Origin: Pararhizobium antarcticum
Lineage (GTDB): Bacteria; Pseudomonadota; Alphaproteobacteria; Rhizobiales; Rhizobiaceae
Assembly (NCBI RefSeq): GCF_001885585.1
Contig: NZ_LSRP01000151.1
Coordinates: 1 to 64,000 of the forward strand
DNA length: 64,000 bases
Direction of reading: 5' to 3'
The notes under the pieces are model-generated. The model was not told where the DNA came from. It saw nothing but the letters and a program-made list of their open reading frames with translations, and did not search any database. The translations under genes were made by a program, and so were the position numbers. Shown here one piece after another: positions 1-9,908 of the stretch; within the stretch, counting starts at the first letter, position 1, and each line of letters opens with the position of its first letter.

Positions 1-37
1 TTCGATGGCCTGACTATAAAGCGGCCACACAGCGCTT

Positions 38-112
38 GCGCCCTTCGTCTATCGGTTAGGACACCAGATTTTCATTCTGGGAAGAGGGGTTCGACTCCCC
101 TAGGGCGTACCA
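38..112 (+). tRNA. tRNA-Glu (anticodon TTC), copy 1
   Basis: A 75-nt cloverleaf with encoded CCA. The acceptor stem GCGCCCT pairs with AGGGCGT (G-U at the first pair, as in other alphaproteobacterial tRNA-Glu). The anticodon arm is CCAGA-TTTTCAT-TCTGG, giving anticodon TTC, and the T arm is GGGG-TTCGACT-CCCC. A -10 like hexamer CTATAA lies at 14-19; its -35 would fall outside the window. The sequence is identical to the second copy at 296-370. Confidence 0.97.
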
Positions 113-147
113 CTGTGCTTCTCAAATCCAGTCCTGGAATTGATCGC

Positions 148-171
148 GGAGCTGCCGGAAACGGCGGCTCC
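148..171 (+). other. Stable GNRA-loop hairpin between the two tRNA-Glu genes
   Basis: A ten-base-pair inverted repeat (GGAGCTGCCG and CGGCGGCTCC, one G-U pair) closes a GAAA tetraloop. It sits 35 bases after tRNA-Glu copy 1. There is no T-run behind it, so it is not a classical intrinsic terminator. It could mark 3' processing or stabilise the trailer; that role is inference. Confidence 0.5.
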
Positions 172-252
172 GGCGAGGACTTTGCGGCTTGCGGACATTT
201 TCATCAGAGCTTTGTTTTTACCGGAAAAAGCGTGAAAAAATGCAGATTGCCG

Positions 253-281
253 CTTGCGGCTTTCCAACCTGCTGACTATAA
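253..281 (+). promoter_or_regulatory. Promoter of tRNA-Glu copy 2
   Basis: CTTGCG at 253-258 and CTATAA at 276-281 are separated by 17 bases, close to the alphaproteobacterial housekeeping consensus CTTGAC-N17-CTATAT. The tRNA starts 15 bases further on. The TGACTATAA context is shared with the region before copy 1, so each tRNA gene seems to have its own promoter. Confidence 0.75.
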
Positions 282-295
282 GACCCCCACCTGAT

Positions 296-370
296 GCGCC
301 CTTCGTCTATCGGTTAGGACACCAGATTTTCATTCTGGGAAGAGGGGTTCGACTCCCCTAGGGCGTACCA
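296..370 (+). tRNA. tRNA-Glu (anticodon TTC), copy 2
   Basis: Identical over all 75 bases, including CCA, to the copy at 38-112, and placed 184 bases after its end in the same orientation. It has its own promoter at 253-281. The flanking sequences differ apart from the -10 region. It runs convergently toward recJ, whose stop codon is 68 bases downstream on the other strand; no clear terminator is visible between them. Confidence 0.97.
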
Positions 371-437
371 TGGTTCCTTCTTAAAATTTGATTTGTCTGT
401 CGTGTTCGCGTCCTGCGACAACGGCGGCTTTTGCGCG

Positions 438-2240
438 TCAGAGCGCCCTGGCGGCATCCAGAACGCGCAGTTGCACGCGGCGGGAACCTTGCCAGAGATC
501 TGCTGAAATCGAGCCGGCCAGATGGATCGGCATGCCGCGCGAGGATAGGAGGAAATCACCGAGCGGCGTCTCCAGCGCGCGAAAGGCGATGCCTTCCAGC
601 CGCGAGCCATCCTGGCCCTCCAGCGTCACCTTGACATGATTGGCGCCGACCTGCCGCGCATCCCGCAGCCGGTGGCCGGGCAGTGCGAAGATCGGTTGCG
701 GATGGCCCGATCCATAGGGTCCGGCCAGTTCCAGTTGATCGATCAAAGCAAGGTTTGCGCCGGCAGCACCGAGCGCCCCATCGATCTTGAGGGTCTGGAC
801 CGAAACAAGATCGCGAATCGCAGCCTCCCCTTTTTCCTCGAAGAAGTGGCGCAACCGACCGAGATTGCCGCGTTCGACGGTCAGGCCAGCCGCCATCGCA
901 TGACCGCCGCCCTTGACCAGCAATCCGTTTTCCACGGCCGTGCGGACCAGCTTGCCCATGTCGAAACCATTGATGGAACGTCCTGAGCCGGTGCCTTTGC
1001 CGTGGCTGTCAAAGGCAATGGCAAAGGCCGGACGGCGGAATTTTTCCTTGATGCGCGCAGCCAGCAGACCAACGATGCCGGGGTGCCAGTTTTCCCTCGC
1101 CGTCACGATGACGGACGCGCCTTCGCCATTGCCATATTCGGCAAGAACCTCCGCTTCCGCCTCGGCCAGCATGATGGCTTCCATCGCCTGCCGCTCGCGG
1201 TTCAACTCGTCCAGACGCTCCGCAATCTGCTCGGCTTCCACCGGGTCCTCGAGTGTCAACAAGCGGCTGCCGAGCGCGGCATCGCCGATCCGGCCGCCGG
1301 CATTGATGCGCGGACCGATGAGGAAGCCGAAATGATAGGGCGTCACGGGACCACCCAGCCCCGCCTTGCGGAACAGGGCCGAGAGGCCGGGGTTCTGCAT
1401 GTGGCGCGCAGCAACGAGACCCTTGACCACATAGGCGCGGTTCAAGGCCTTGAGCGGGACCACGTCGCAGACGGTCGCCAAGGCGACGATGTCGAGCAAG
1501 GCCAGGAGATCGAAACTGCCCGCCCGCCTGTCGCCCTTCTCGCGCAGCAGGCGGTGTGCATTGACAAGGACAAGAAACACGACACCGGCGGCGCAGAGAT
1601 GCCCCTGCCCCGACAGGTCGTCCTCGCGGTTCGGATTGACCAGGGCATGGCATGGCGGCAGCGCGGTGCCGACCTGGTGATGGTCGATAACCACCACGTC
1701 GATGTTTCGCTCCGCAGCGACGGCGAGCGATTCCTGGCTGGTGGAACCGCAATCCACCGTCACGATCATCCGGGCACCATTGTCGATCAACTGGTTGATC
1801 GCAGCCGGATTGGGACCGTAGCCTTCAAAAATCCTGTCGGGAATGTAGATTTCGGCCTCGACGTCGAAATGCCGGAGAAAGCGGAACATCAGCGCCGAGG
1901 ACGCGGCGCCGTCGACATCATAATCGCCGAAGATCGCTGTCTTCTCCCGGCGCTCGATCGCCAGAATCAGACGCTCGGCGGCCTTGCGGCAATCGGTCAT
2001 CGTGTCCGGATCCGGCATGAGCGAGCGCAATGTCGGGTCGAGGAAAGCAACCGCTTCATCCTGGACGACGCCGCGCCCGGCCAGCACGCGGGCGATCAGG
2101 TCGGAGAAGCCGTGGACCTGGCTGATGGCAAGCGCCCGGTTCTGCCCGGCCTGATCAAGCCTGGACACCCAGCGTTGCCCGGTCACCGACGTCTCGACGC
2201 CCAGAAATGCCCGCTGGACCGGATCGACCATTTCACTCAT
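438..2240 (-). CDS. recJ: Single-stranded-DNA-specific exonuclease RecJ
   Basis: Predicted 600-residue 5'-3' single-strand DNA exonuclease used in recombination, mismatch and base-excision repair in the cytoplasm. The N-terminal phosphoesterase core shows the DHH-family motifs GDYDVDG, VDCGS and VIDHHQ, and the DHHA1 part shows KGGGHAMAAG, which together form the two-metal site. Length and motif order fit the family. The ATG at 2240 (MSEMVDPVQ) is preferred; an upstream extension in the same frame starts inside the hom terminator region and is not conserved-looking. The gene follows hom after a terminator, so it probably has its own promoter just upstream of 2240. Confidence 0.95.
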   Translation of the reverse strand: MSEMVDPVQRAFLGVETSVTGQRWVSRLDQAGQNRALAISQVHGFSDLIARVLAGRGVVQDEAVAFLDPTLRSLMPDPDTMTDCRKAAERLILAIERREKTAIFGDYDVDGAASSALMFRFLRHFDVEAEIYIPDRIFEGYGPNPAAINQLIDNGARMIVTVDCGSTSQESLAVAAERNIDVVVIDHHQVGTALPPCHALVNPNREDDLSGQGHLCAAGVVFLVLVNAHRLLREKGDRRAGSFDLLALLDIVALATVCDVVPLKALNRAYVVKGLVAARHMQNPGLSALFRKAGLGGPVTPYHFGFLIGPRINAGGRIGDAALGSRLLTLEDPVEAEQIAERLDELNRERQAMEAIMLAEAEAEVLAEYGNGEGASVIVTARENWHPGIVGLLAARIKEKFRRPAFAIAFDSHGKGTGSGRSINGFDMGKLVRTAVENGLLVKGGGHAMAAGLTVERGNLGRLRHFFEEKGEAAIRDLVSVQTLKIDGALGAAGANLALIDQLELAGPYGSGHPQPIFALPGHRLRDARQVGANHVKVTLEGQDGSRLEGIAFRALETPLGDFLLSSRGMPIHLAGSISADLWQGSRRVQLRVLDAARAL

Positions 2241-2336
2241 TGCACGCGTTCCCTGATCACGGTTATTCCCTAGCGCTTTTTTGCCGACGACCAAACCGCA
2301 AAATGCCCAATCCCCGAAACGCTCGTCGCCGGAACG

Positions 2337-2370
2337 AAAACGGCCCCGCCGGCTGGTTCGCCGCGGGGCC
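2337..2370 (-). terminator. Rho-independent terminator of hom
   Basis: On the minus strand a GC-rich stem (GGCCCCG with CGGGGCC, plus an inner CGGC/GCCG) lies 30 bases after the hom stop and is followed by GTTTTCG. It separates hom from recJ. Confidence 0.8.
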
Positions 2371-2400
2371 ATTCTTGCAGACTTTCAGGTCTGTCGCGCG

Positions 2401-3723
2401 TCAGGCGGCCTTCGGGCGCTCGATGCGGATCACCTGCGGCTCGCCGACGAGGTAACCCTCGGTCTTGATCGAGGCAACGGCCTTGCGGACGGCATCCTCC
2501 ATCGTCGCATGAGTCACCAGAATGATCGTCTGCGGGGCGCCGCTCTCGGTGTGCGTCTTCGAGCGCTGGACGATCGATTCGAGCGAGATTTTGTTTTCCG
2601 CCATGCGCGTCGCGATGCTGGCGAAGACGCCGGCCTTGTCGATGACCGTCAGGCGGATGAAGTAGCCGCCCTCATGGCTCTGGATCTGCGCCCGCGTGTA
2701 GGGCAAAAGTGCGGTGACCGGGCGGCCGAAGGCGGGCACGGTCTGGGCGCCCGGGCGGCTCTTGGCAATATCGGCAATGTCGCCGAGGACGGCGGAAGCC
2801 GTCGCATTGCCACCGGCGCCGGGGCCGACCATCAGGAGTTCACCGAGAATGTCGGATTCAATCGCCACCGCATTGGTGACGCCGTCCACCTGGGCAATCA
2901 CCGAATCGAGCGGCACCATGGTCGGATGCACGCGCTGCTCGATGCCGCTTTCGGTGCGCTGGGCAACACCCAGAAGCTTGATGCGATAGCCAAGATCGGC
3001 AGCGGCGTTGATATCATCGATCGAGATATTGGTGATGCCTTCGAGATAGATGTCATCGGCAGCGATGGCCGTTCCAAACGCAAGGCTGGTGAGGATCGAC
3101 AACTTGTGGGCCGTGTCGTTGCCCTCGATGTCGAAGGCCGGATCGGCTTCGGCGTAACCAAGCCGCTGGGCCTCCTTGAGGCAGGCCTCGAAGGAAAGGC
3201 CCTCCTTCTCCATCTTCGTCAGGATGTAGTTGCAGGTGCCGTTCATGATGCCGTAGACGCGCGAAATCGTGTTTCCGGTCAGGGATTCCCGCAACGCCTT
3301 GATCACTGGAATGCCACCGGCGACGGCGGCCTCGTAGTTGAGGAGCGCGCCGTGCTCCTCCGCGATTCCGGCAAGCTCGATGCCATGAGCAGCCAGCAAG
3401 GCCTTGTTGGCGGTGACGACGTGAACGCCGCGCGACAGCGCCGCCTTGACGGCGGAATAGGCCGGATCCCCGGATCCGCCCATCAATTCGACGAAGACAT
3501 CGATATCGGCATCGGCCGCAAGTGATGCCGCGTCGGCAAACCAGGTGGTCGCGGAAAGATCGATGCCGCGGTCGCGGCTCTTGTCGCGGGCGGTGACAGC
3601 CACGACTTCGATCGGCCGACCGCAGGTCGTCGCCAGCATGTCGCGGCGTTCCTGGAGGATGCGCACCAGCGCGGCACCAACAGTGCCCAAGCCCGCAATG
3701 CCGATTTTAAGGGCATCTGCCAT
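2401..3723 (-). CDS. hom: Homoserine dehydrogenase
   Basis: A 440-residue enzyme that reduces aspartate semialdehyde to homoserine with NAD(P)H, the branch step to threonine and methionine. The N-terminal Rossmann motif GLGTVGAALV is at residues 11-20. The catalytic-domain signature VTANKALLAAHG and the substrate region with GTCNYIL follow. A C-terminal ACT domain (starting near YFIRLTVIDKAG) implies feedback control by an amino acid, as in other bacterial monofunctional Hom proteins. It lies 78 bases behind the aminotransferase gene on the same strand, so the two may be co-transcribed; an intrinsic terminator follows the gene. The ATG at 3723 is the only good start. Confidence 0.95.
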   Translation of the reverse strand: MADALKIGIAGLGTVGAALVRILQERRDMLATTCGRPIEVVAVTARDKSRDRGIDLSATTWFADAASLAADADIDVFVELMGGSGDPAYSAVKAALSRGVHVVTANKALLAAHGIELAGIAEEHGALLNYEAAVAGGIPVIKALRESLTGNTISRVYGIMNGTCNYILTKMEKEGLSFEACLKEAQRLGYAEADPAFDIEGNDTAHKLSILTSLAFGTAIAADDIYLEGITNISIDDINAAADLGYRIKLLGVAQRTESGIEQRVHPTMVPLDSVIAQVDGVTNAVAIESDILGELLMVGPGAGGNATASAVLGDIADIAKSRPGAQTVPAFGRPVTALLPYTRAQIQSHEGGYFIRLTVIDKAGVFASIATRMAENKISLESIVQRSKTHTESGAPQTIILVTHATMEDAVRKAVASIKTEGYLVGEPQVIRIERPKAA

Positions 3724-3801
3724 TGTAATTTCCTAACAGTGAGAGAGCGCCCCGCAAGAGGCGGCGGAGCATTTCAGCGGAGACGACGGGAAACCCTCGT
3801 C

Positions 3802-5019
3802 CTAGCGATGAGCGTTCAGCGAGATGACGTTGTGCAACGTATCGTCGGCCGTCGAGAGGAACTTCTTGATGCTGCGCGCCGCCTGGCGAATGCGGTGTTC
3901 GTTCTCGACCAGAGCGATGCGGATATAGTCGTCACCCTGCTCGCCGAAACCGATGCCCGGAGCAACCGCCACATCGGCCTTCTCGACGAGCAGCTTAGAA
4001 AACTCCAGCGAGCCGAGATGACGGAATTTTTCCGGGATCTTGGCCCAGGCGAACATGGTCGCAGCCGGTGGCGGCACTTCAAAACCCGCCTTGCCGAAAC
4101 TCTCGACCAGAACATCGCGGCGGCGCTTGTAGATGCTGCGGACTTCGGCAATGTCGGAGCCATCACCGTTCAGCGCATGGGTCGCGGCAACCTGGATCGG
4201 CGTGAAGGCACCATAGTCGAGATAGGACTTGACCCGCGTCAGCGCGGAGATCAGCCGCTCGTTGCCAACCGCAAAGCCCATGCGCCAGCCCGGCATCGAA
4301 AATGTCTTCGACATCGAGGTGAACTCGACCGTGTTGTCCATGGCACCCGGCACTTCCAGCACGGATGGTGGCATCACGCCGTCGAAATAGATTTCCGAAT
4401 AGGCAAGATCCGACAGAATGACGATGTCGTGTTTCTTCGCGAAGGCGACGACTTCCTTGTAGAAATCGAGCGTCGCGACATGCGCCGTCGGGTTCGAAGG
4501 ATAGTTGATGACAAGCGCGATCGGCTTGGGGATCGAATGCCGGATGGCGCGCTCCAGCGGCGGAAAAAACGTGTCGTCCGGTTCGACCGAAATCGAGCGG
4601 ATGACGCCGCCGGTCATCAGGAAGCCGAAGGCATGGATCGGGTAGGTCGGGTTCGGGCACAGAATCACGTCGCCGGGGGCGGTGATCGCCTGCGCCATGT
4701 TGGCAAAACCTTCCTTGGAACCAAGGGTTGCCACAACCTGCGTATCGGGATTGAGCTTGACGCCGAAACGGCGGGCATAATAGGCCGCCTGCGCCCGGCG
4801 CAGACCGGGAATGCCCTTGGAAGACGAATAACGGTGGGTTCGCGGATCCTGGACGGCTTCGCACAGCTTGTCGACGATCGATTGCGGCGTCGGAAGGTCC
4901 GGATTGCCCATGCCGAGATCGATGATGTCCGCCCCGCCCGCTCGCGCGCTTGCCTTCAAACGGTTGACCTGTTCGAAAACATAAGGCGGCAGACGCCGGA
5001 CTTTGTGAAACTCTTCCAT
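3802..5019 (-). CDS. alaC: AlaC-type PLP-dependent aminotransferase
   Basis: A 405-residue fold-type I aminotransferase. It resembles Escherichia coli AlaC along its whole length: the N-terminal RRLPPYVFEQVNRLK, IIDLGMGNPD, the GSKEGFANM loop and INYPSNPTA. The Schiff-base lysine lies in SMSKTFSMPGWRMG. AlaC makes alanine from pyruvate and glutamate; relatives are often labelled aspartate or LL-diaminopimelate aminotransferase, and sequence alone does not settle the substrate. The ATG at 5019 is chosen because GAGG lies about six bases upstream on the minus strand. Being immediately upstream of hom suggests a link with aspartate-family amino acids, which is inference. Confidence 0.88.
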   Translation of the reverse strand: MEEFHKVRRLPPYVFEQVNRLKASARAGGADIIDLGMGNPDLPTPQSIVDKLCEAVQDPRTHRYSSSKGIPGLRRAQAAYYARRFGVKLNPDTQVVATLGSKEGFANMAQAITAPGDVILCPNPTYPIHAFGFLMTGGVIRSISVEPDDTFFPPLERAIRHSIPKPIALVINYPSNPTAHVATLDFYKEVVAFAKKHDIVILSDLAYSEIYFDGVMPPSVLEVPGAMDNTVEFTSMSKTFSMPGWRMGFAVGNERLISALTRVKSYLDYGAFTPIQVAATHALNGDGSDIAEVRSIYKRRRDVLVESFGKAGFEVPPPAATMFAWAKIPEKFRHLGSLEFSKLLVEKADVAVAPGIGFGEQGDDYIRIALVENEHRIRQAARSIKKFLSTADDTLHNVISLNAHR

Positions 5020-5145
5020 CTCTAAACCTCGTCTTGCGCGGTCTCCATGCCCTCGAGAATCATGCGTGCAAGGAGAAACGCGCGGTGCAATCAGGCCCAC
5101 GCGGCCACGAAACGCTTTGCGTCCAATTCAGTCGAAACGCAAGAG

Positions 5146-5511
5146 CTAATTCTGTATCTGCTTCAGGGTGTCGGTGCCATGATTGGCGGCCAACGCCTGC
5201 AGTTCCGTCCTGCGCCGCAGGTATTCCGCTTCCGAAATCTTGCCTGAAGCCCTGGCCGCGCCGAGCGCCGTCAGATGGGACTGGAGGCCTGCGGCCTCGT
5301 CGTTGCTCATCTGCCCTGTCGCAGCCGGTCGCTGGCCCTCGATGACGGGATAGACATCCGTGCTCACGACAGGCCGCGCCATCGTTGCCGAATAGGCTGA
5401 AGGCTGCGTTTCGACGGGCGTGGAACTGCAGCTGCTTGCGGCGAGCAGCATGCCCCCGAGGCCCGTTGCAAAAGCGATGCGGATCACCGCCGATTTACCC
5501 GTCTTGTTCAT
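5146..5511 (-). CDS. Small SHOCT-domain lipoprotein-like protein
   Basis: A 121-residue protein of unknown function. The start MNKTGKS at 5511 has AGGGG upstream. A hydrophobic signal stretch (about residues 12-24) ends in LAASSC, a loose lipobox, so it may be a lipoprotein. The last 40 residues, with ASGKISEAEYLRRRTELQAL, look like a SHOCT-type oligomerisation helix pair. It lies between the aminotransferase gene and the divergently transcribed phaC. It was not recognised as a named protein. Confidence 0.7.
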   Translation of the reverse strand: MNKTGKSAVIRIAFATGLGGMLLAASSCSSTPVETQPSAYSATMARPVVSTDVYPVIEGQRPAATGQMSNDEAAGLQSHLTALGAARASGKISEAEYLRRRTELQALAANHGTDTLKQIQN

Positions 5512-5654
5512 CTCGACCCCTGTTGCTCCTGCGGCACGCATGCGTCCTGTTGCGCGGCTGCAAAGCCATCGAACCAACATGCGCTGGCACTTGTAATCAT
5601 TTTAAGGCAGAATGTAAAAAGACAAAACAAACAAGAGACTGTGGAGGACGCCGG

Positions 5655-7511
5655 GTGGCAGAAGACAGGAAGGCCGATGGCCTGACCGGCAAAACCGCGG
5701 ATGGCTTTGGCAGTTTCGACCCGAAATCGGTGGACCCCTATATCGTCAAGGACCCGGAAGCCTTCGCCGTCAATCTCGCCCGCACCGTCGAGCAGCTTGG
5801 CAAGGCAGCCTCCGCCTGGCTTGCGCCGCGCGAAAGTGGCGAAAAGACCGACACCATGGCCGAGCCGGTCGTCGACATGGTCAAGACACTGTCGAAAGTG
5901 TCGGAATACTGGCTGTCGGACCCGCGCCGCACGCTGGAAGCCCAGACCTATCTGCTCGGCAGCTATTTCTCCATCTGGTCGCGCACCCTCCAGAAGATGG
6001 GTGGCGAGACGGTTGCAGAACCAGACGATATTCCGCGCAATGACAAACGGTTCTCCGACGAGGACTGGGTGAAGAACCCGTTTTTCGATTTCCTGCGCCA
6101 GGCCTATTTCGTGACCTCGAGCTGGGCCGACAAGATGGTGCGTGACGCCGAAGGCCTGGACGAGCACACCCGGCACAAGGCGACATTCTACGTCAAGCAG
6201 ATCTCCAGCGCGCTTTCACCTGCCAACTTCGTCACCACCAACCCGCAACTCTACCGGGAGACCGTGGCTTCGAGCGGCGCCAATCTCGTCAAAGGCATGC
6301 AGATGCTGGCGGAGGACCTCGTCGCCGGCAAGGGTGACCTGCGGCTGCGCCAGACGGATACGAGCAAATTCGCGGTTGGCGAAAACATCGCGATCACGCC
6401 CGGCAAGGTCGTCGCGCAGAGCGATGTGTGCCAGATCATCCAGTATGATGCCGCGACCGAGACGGTTCTCAAACGGCCGCTTCTGATCTGCCCGCCTTGG
6501 ATCAACAAATTCTACGTGCTCGATCTCAACCCGCAGAAATCCTTCATCAAATGGGCCGTGGACCAGGGCCAGACGGTGTTCGTGATTTCCTGGGTCAATC
6601 CCGATGAGCGGCATGCGGCGAAGGACTGGGAATCCTACGCCCGCGAAGGCATCGGCTTCGCGCTGGATAGCATCAAGGCTGCGACCGGCGAGGACGATGT
6701 CAATGCGATCGGCTATTGCGTTGGCGGCACGCTGCTCGCTGCGACGCTTGCCCTGCATGCGCAGAAGGGCGACCAGCGCATTCGCTCGGCAACCCTGTTC
6801 ACCACGCAGGTGGACTTTACCTATGCCGGCGACCTCAAGGTGTTCGTCGACGAGGAGCAGATCGGCCAGATCGAAGCGCGCATGAAGGAAACGGGTTATC
6901 TCGACGGTTCGAAGATGGCGACCGCCTTCAACATGTTGCGCGCCTCGGACCTGATCTGGCCCTATTTCGTCAACAATTACCTGAAGGGTCAGGATCCGAT
7001 GCCCTTCGACCTGCTCTACTGGAATTCCGATTCGACGCGCATGCCGGCGGCCAACCATTCCTTCTACCTGCGCAACTGCTATCTCGAGAACAATCTGACC
7101 AAGGGCGCTATGATGCTCGCCGGAAAGAAGATCTCGCTGAACGACGTCACCATCCCGATCTACAATCTGGCCGCCAAGGAAGACCATATTGCACCAGCGA
7201 AATCGGTGTTTGTCGGCAGCCAGTTCTTCGGAGGCGACGTCACCTATGTCATGGCCGGGTCCGGCCATATCGCCGGCGTCGTCAACCCGCCGGACAAGGG
7301 CAAGTACCAGTTCTGGACGGGCGGCAAGACCGAAGGCACATTCGAGGACTGGGTGGCAGCCGCCCATGAGACGCCGGGTTCCTGGTGGCCGCACTGGCAG
7401 GCCTGGATCGAAGGCCTCGATGAGGGCAAGCGCGTCCCGGCGCGCAAGAGCGGTGGCACCTTGAATACACTCGAGGAAGCACCGGGCTCCTACGTGCGCG
7501 CCCGCGCCTGA
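5655..7511 (+). CDS. phaC: Class I poly(3-hydroxyalkanoate) synthase PhaC
   Basis: A 618-residue synthase polymerising 3-hydroxyacyl-CoA into storage polyester on the granule surface. It has the PhaC N-terminal domain and an alpha/beta-hydrolase fold with the lipase-like box GYCVGGT carrying the catalytic cysteine. The likely catalytic aspartate is in [11 protein letters not shown] and the histidine in GSGHIAGVV. Its length fits class I, which needs no PhaE or PhaR partner. The start is a GTG at 5655 with GGAGG seven bases upstream; the frame is open further upstream but only through the divergent gene's region. It heads a tightly spaced run with sfsA, map and radC. No phaA or phaB is nearby. 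Confidence 0.95.
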   Translation: MAEDRKADGLTGKTADGFGSFDPKSVDPYIVKDPEAFAVNLARTVEQLGKAASAWLAPRESGEKTDTMAEPVVDMVKTLSKVSEYWLSDPRRTLEAQTYLLGSYFSIWSRTLQKMGGETVAEPDDIPRNDKRFSDEDWVKNPFFDFLRQAYFVTSSWADKMVRDAEGLDEHTRHKATFYVKQISSALSPANFVTTNPQLYRETVASSGANLVKGMQMLAEDLVAGKGDLRLRQTDTSKFAVGENIAITPGKVVAQSDVCQIIQYDAATETVLKRPLLICPPWINKFYVLDLNPQKSFIKWAVDQGQTVFVISWVNPDERHAAKDWESYAREGIGFALDSIKAATGEDDVNAIGYCVGGTLLAATLALHAQKGDQRIRSATLFTTQVDFTYAGDLKVFVDEEQIGQIEARMKETGYLDGSKMATAFNMLRASDLIWPYFVNNYLKGQDPMPFDLLYWNSDSTRMPAANHSFYLRNCYLENNLTKGAMMLAGKKISLNDVTIPIYNLAAKEDHIAPAKSVFVGSQFFGGDVTYVMAGSGHIAGVVNPPDKGKYQFWTGGKTEGTFEDWVAAAHETPGSWWPHWQAWIEGLDEGKRVPARKSGGTLNTLEEAPGSYVRARA

Positions 7512-7524
7512 GAGCCGGTTCCGC

Positions 7525-8244
7525 ATGCTCTTCCAGACGCCGCTTGTGCCGGCCATTCTCGTCCAGCGTTACAAGCGGTTCCTGTTCGATGCCGTGCTGG
7601 CGGACGGCAGCGCGATCACCGGTTTCTGCCCCAATACAGGCTCGATGCGCGGATTGACGACGCCAGGTTCGCCGATCTGGCTCTCGCTGCACGACAGCCC
7701 GACGCGCAAACACCGGCACATGCTGGAACTTGTCGAGGTCGGCGAAACGATCGTCGGCGTCAATACCGGCCTGCCGAACCATATCGCAGAGGAGGCGATC
7801 AGGCTCGGGCAAGTCGGTGATCTCGCCAGCTACCCGGTCTTGCTGCGCGAGCAGAAATATGGCCGCAATTCGCGCATCGACATGCTGCTGTCGGACCCTC
7901 AAAAGGGACTGGCCTATGTCGAGGTGAAGAACGTGCATTTCAGCCGAACGCCGGGCCTTGGCGAATTTCCCGACAGTCCGACGCTGCGCGGCGCCAAGCA
8001 TCTGGAAGAACTGGGCGACATGGTCGAGGCCGGCCATCGCGGTATCATGCTCTACGTCATCCAGCGCGGCGACTGCGATCGCTTCCGCATCTGCGGCGAC
8101 CTCGATCCGGTCTATGCCAGAGCCTTCCGACGGGCGATCGCGCGGGGTGTCGAGGTCTTTGCCGTGAAATGCCACCTTTCGCCGCAGCAAATTGTGCCGG
8201 ACGGGTTGATCGCCATGGACGAACCGGCCTTCGCTGATCTATGA
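7525..8244 (+). CDS. sfsA: SfsA family DNA/RNA nuclease-like protein
   Basis: A 239-residue SfsA homologue. The family signature begins with [17 protein letters not shown], followed by the N-terminal OB-like domain ([12 protein letters not shown]). The C-terminal nuclease-fold part has the acidic run SRIDMLLSD and YVEVKNVHF, a PD-(D/E)xK-like core. SfsA was first linked to maltose metabolism in Escherichia coli; the molecular role is still uncertain. It starts 13 bases after the phaC stop, so it is almost surely translated from the same message. Confidence 0.93.
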   Translation: MLFQTPLVPAILVQRYKRFLFDAVLADGSAITGFCPNTGSMRGLTTPGSPIWLSLHDSPTRKHRHMLELVEVGETIVGVNTGLPNHIAEEAIRLGQVGDLASYPVLLREQKYGRNSRIDMLLSDPQKGLAYVEVKNVHFSRTPGLGEFPDSPTLRGAKHLEELGDMVEAGHRGIMLYVIQRGDCDRFRICGDLDPVYARAFRRAIARGVEVFAVKCHLSPQQIVPDGLIAMDEPAFADL

Positions 8245-8274
8245 CAATTCGGAAAGATAACTGAAAGTACTGCA

Positions 8275-9102
8275 ATGGTGACCTATATCGAGGCGTCTGC
8301 CGCTCCTCTCAAGAACACCGGTGTCATCCGTCTCTACAAGCCGGAGGATTTCGAAGGCCTGCGCCGGGCCTGCCAGCTGACGGCCCGCTGCCTGGATGAG
8401 CTTGCTCCGCGTGTCCAGCCGGGGGTGACCACCGACGATATCGACCGTTTCGTTTTCGATTTCGGCATGGACCATGGTGCCCTGCCCGCGACGCTCAACT
8501 ATCGCGGCTATACCAAATCGTCCTGCACATCGATCAACCACGTCGTCTGTCACGGCATTCCGGATGACAAGCCGTTGCGCGAAGGTGACATCGTCAATAT
8601 CGACGTCACCTATTTCATCGATGGCTGGCATGGCGATTCCAGCCGCATGTATCCGGTCGGCACCATCAAGCGGGCGGCCGAGCGGCTGCTCGAAGTCACC
8701 CATGAATGCCTGATGCGCGGCATCGCTGCAGTCAAGCCCGGCGCCCGGACCGGCGCCATCGGCCAGGCGATCCAGACCTTTGCTGAAGCCGAGCGGTGTT
8801 CGGTTGTACGCGATTTCTGCGGTCACGGCGTCGGCCGGCTGTTTCATGACGCCCCGAACATCCTGCATTACGGCCGCGACAACGAAGGTCCCGAGATGCG
8901 CGAGGGCATGATCTTCACGATCGAACCGATGATCAATCTCGGCCGTCCGCATGTGAAGGTGCTGCAGGACGGCTGGACGGCGGTAACGCGAGACCGGTCG
9001 CTGTCGGCGCAATACGAGCACACGGTTGCCGTCACGGCCGATGGCTGCGAGATCTTCACCCTGTCTCCGGGCGGGCTCGATCGCCCCGGGCTTTCAGCTT
9101 AG
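8275..9102 (+). CDS. map: Methionine aminopeptidase, type I
   Basis: A 275-residue cytosolic enzyme removing the initiator methionine from new proteins. The five metal ligands of the pita-bread fold are visible: Asp in NIDVTYF, Asp in HGDSSRM, His in HGVGRLFH, Glu in TIEPM and Glu in AQYEHTV. Length fits type Ia with a short N-terminal extension. It starts 30 bases after sfsA and ends eight bases before radC. The ATG at 8275 is preceded by GGAAAG and GAAAG rather than a strong Shine-Dalgarno. Confidence 0.96.
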   Translation: MVTYIEASAAPLKNTGVIRLYKPEDFEGLRRACQLTARCLDELAPRVQPGVTTDDIDRFVFDFGMDHGALPATLNYRGYTKSSCTSINHVVCHGIPDDKPLREGDIVNIDVTYFIDGWHGDSSRMYPVGTIKRAAERLLEVTHECLMRGIAAVKPGARTGAIGQAIQTFAEAERCSVVRDFCGHGVGRLFHDAPNILHYGRDNEGPEMREGMIFTIEPMINLGRPHVKVLQDGWTAVTRDRSLSAQYEHTVAVTADGCEIFTLSPGGLDRPGLSA

Positions 9103-9110
9103 GGAAATTC

Positions 9111-9902
9111 ATGACGAAGCCCCCCTCCACTTCCGATAGCGACATTGCGCAGCCGGCGGACGAGAGGGGGTTTTTCGCAGAACAACAACCCAAGCGCCTC
9201 AATCTCGATGCCCCCGCGAAACCGGCCGACGACGCCCATTATCTCGGACACCGCGACCGTTTGCGCAGCCGCTATCGCGACCATGGCGATACGGCGCTGG
9301 CCGATTATGAAATCCTCGAACTGCTGCTCTTCCGTCTGATCCCGCGCCGCGACACCAAGCCGATCGCCAAGGCGCTGCTCGAACGGTTCGGGACGCTGGC
9401 CGGCGTTTTTGGCGCACCGCCGTCGCTTTTGCAGGAGGTCAAGGGCGTCGGCGAGACCGTGGCGCTCGATCTGAAGCTGGTATCGACCGTCGCACACCGG
9501 ACGCTGAAGAGCGAACTCAAGGGCAAGCAGGTGCTGGGCTCCTGGTCCTCGGTGATCGAATACTGCCATGCCGCGATGGCGCACGAGGCGCGCGAACAGT
9601 TCCGCATCCTGTTTCTCGACAAGCGCAATGCACTGATCGCCGACGAGGTGCAGCAGACCGGCACAGTCGACCATACGCCGGTCTATCCGCGCGAGGTGGT
9701 GAAGCGGGCCCTGGAACTATCGGCGACGGCGCTGATTCTGGTCCACAATCATCCGTCCGGCGATCCCACTCCGTCGCGCGCCGATATCGAGATGACCAAG
9801 ATGATCATCGACACCGCCAAGCCGCTGGGCATTACGGTTCACGACCATATCATCATCGGCAAGGACGGCCATGCCAGCCTCAAGGGGCTACGGCTGATCT
9901 GA
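9111..9902 (+). CDS. radC: RadC family JAB/MPN-domain protein
   Basis: A 263-residue RadC homologue. The N-terminal part has helix-hairpin-helix-like segments ([16 protein letters not shown]). The C-terminal JAB1/MPN metalloprotease-like domain shows [15 protein letters not shown], the His-x-His...Asp zinc site. The first 45 residues are low complexity and acidic. RadC's proposed repair role is doubtful in Escherichia coli, so no firm function is given. It ends six bases from the convergent corA stop, and no terminator hairpin is evident between them. Confidence 0.93.
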   Translation: MTKPPSTSDSDIAQPADERGFFAEQQPKRLNLDAPAKPADDAHYLGHRDRLRSRYRDHGDTALADYEILELLLFRLIPRRDTKPIAKALLERFGTLAGVFGAPPSLLQEVKGVGETVALDLKLVSTVAHRTLKSELKGKQVLGSWSSVIEYCHAAMAHEAREQFRILFLDKRNALIADEVQQTGTVDHTPVYPREVVKRALELSATALILVHNHPSGDPTPSRADIEMTKMIIDTAKPLGITVHDHIIIGKDGHASLKGLRLI

Positions 9903-9908
9903 GCCGGT

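Noticed and set aside
3724-3801. Amino-acid-responsive leader (attenuator) ahead of hom
   Set aside because: The 78-base gap to the aminotransferase gene shows no leader peptide rich in Thr or Met codons and no terminator/antiterminator pair.
5385-5654. N-terminal extension of phaC upstream of 5655
   Set aside because: It overlaps the divergent lipoprotein gene and its translation does not resemble PhaC. The GTG at 5655 has a strong Shine-Dalgarno.
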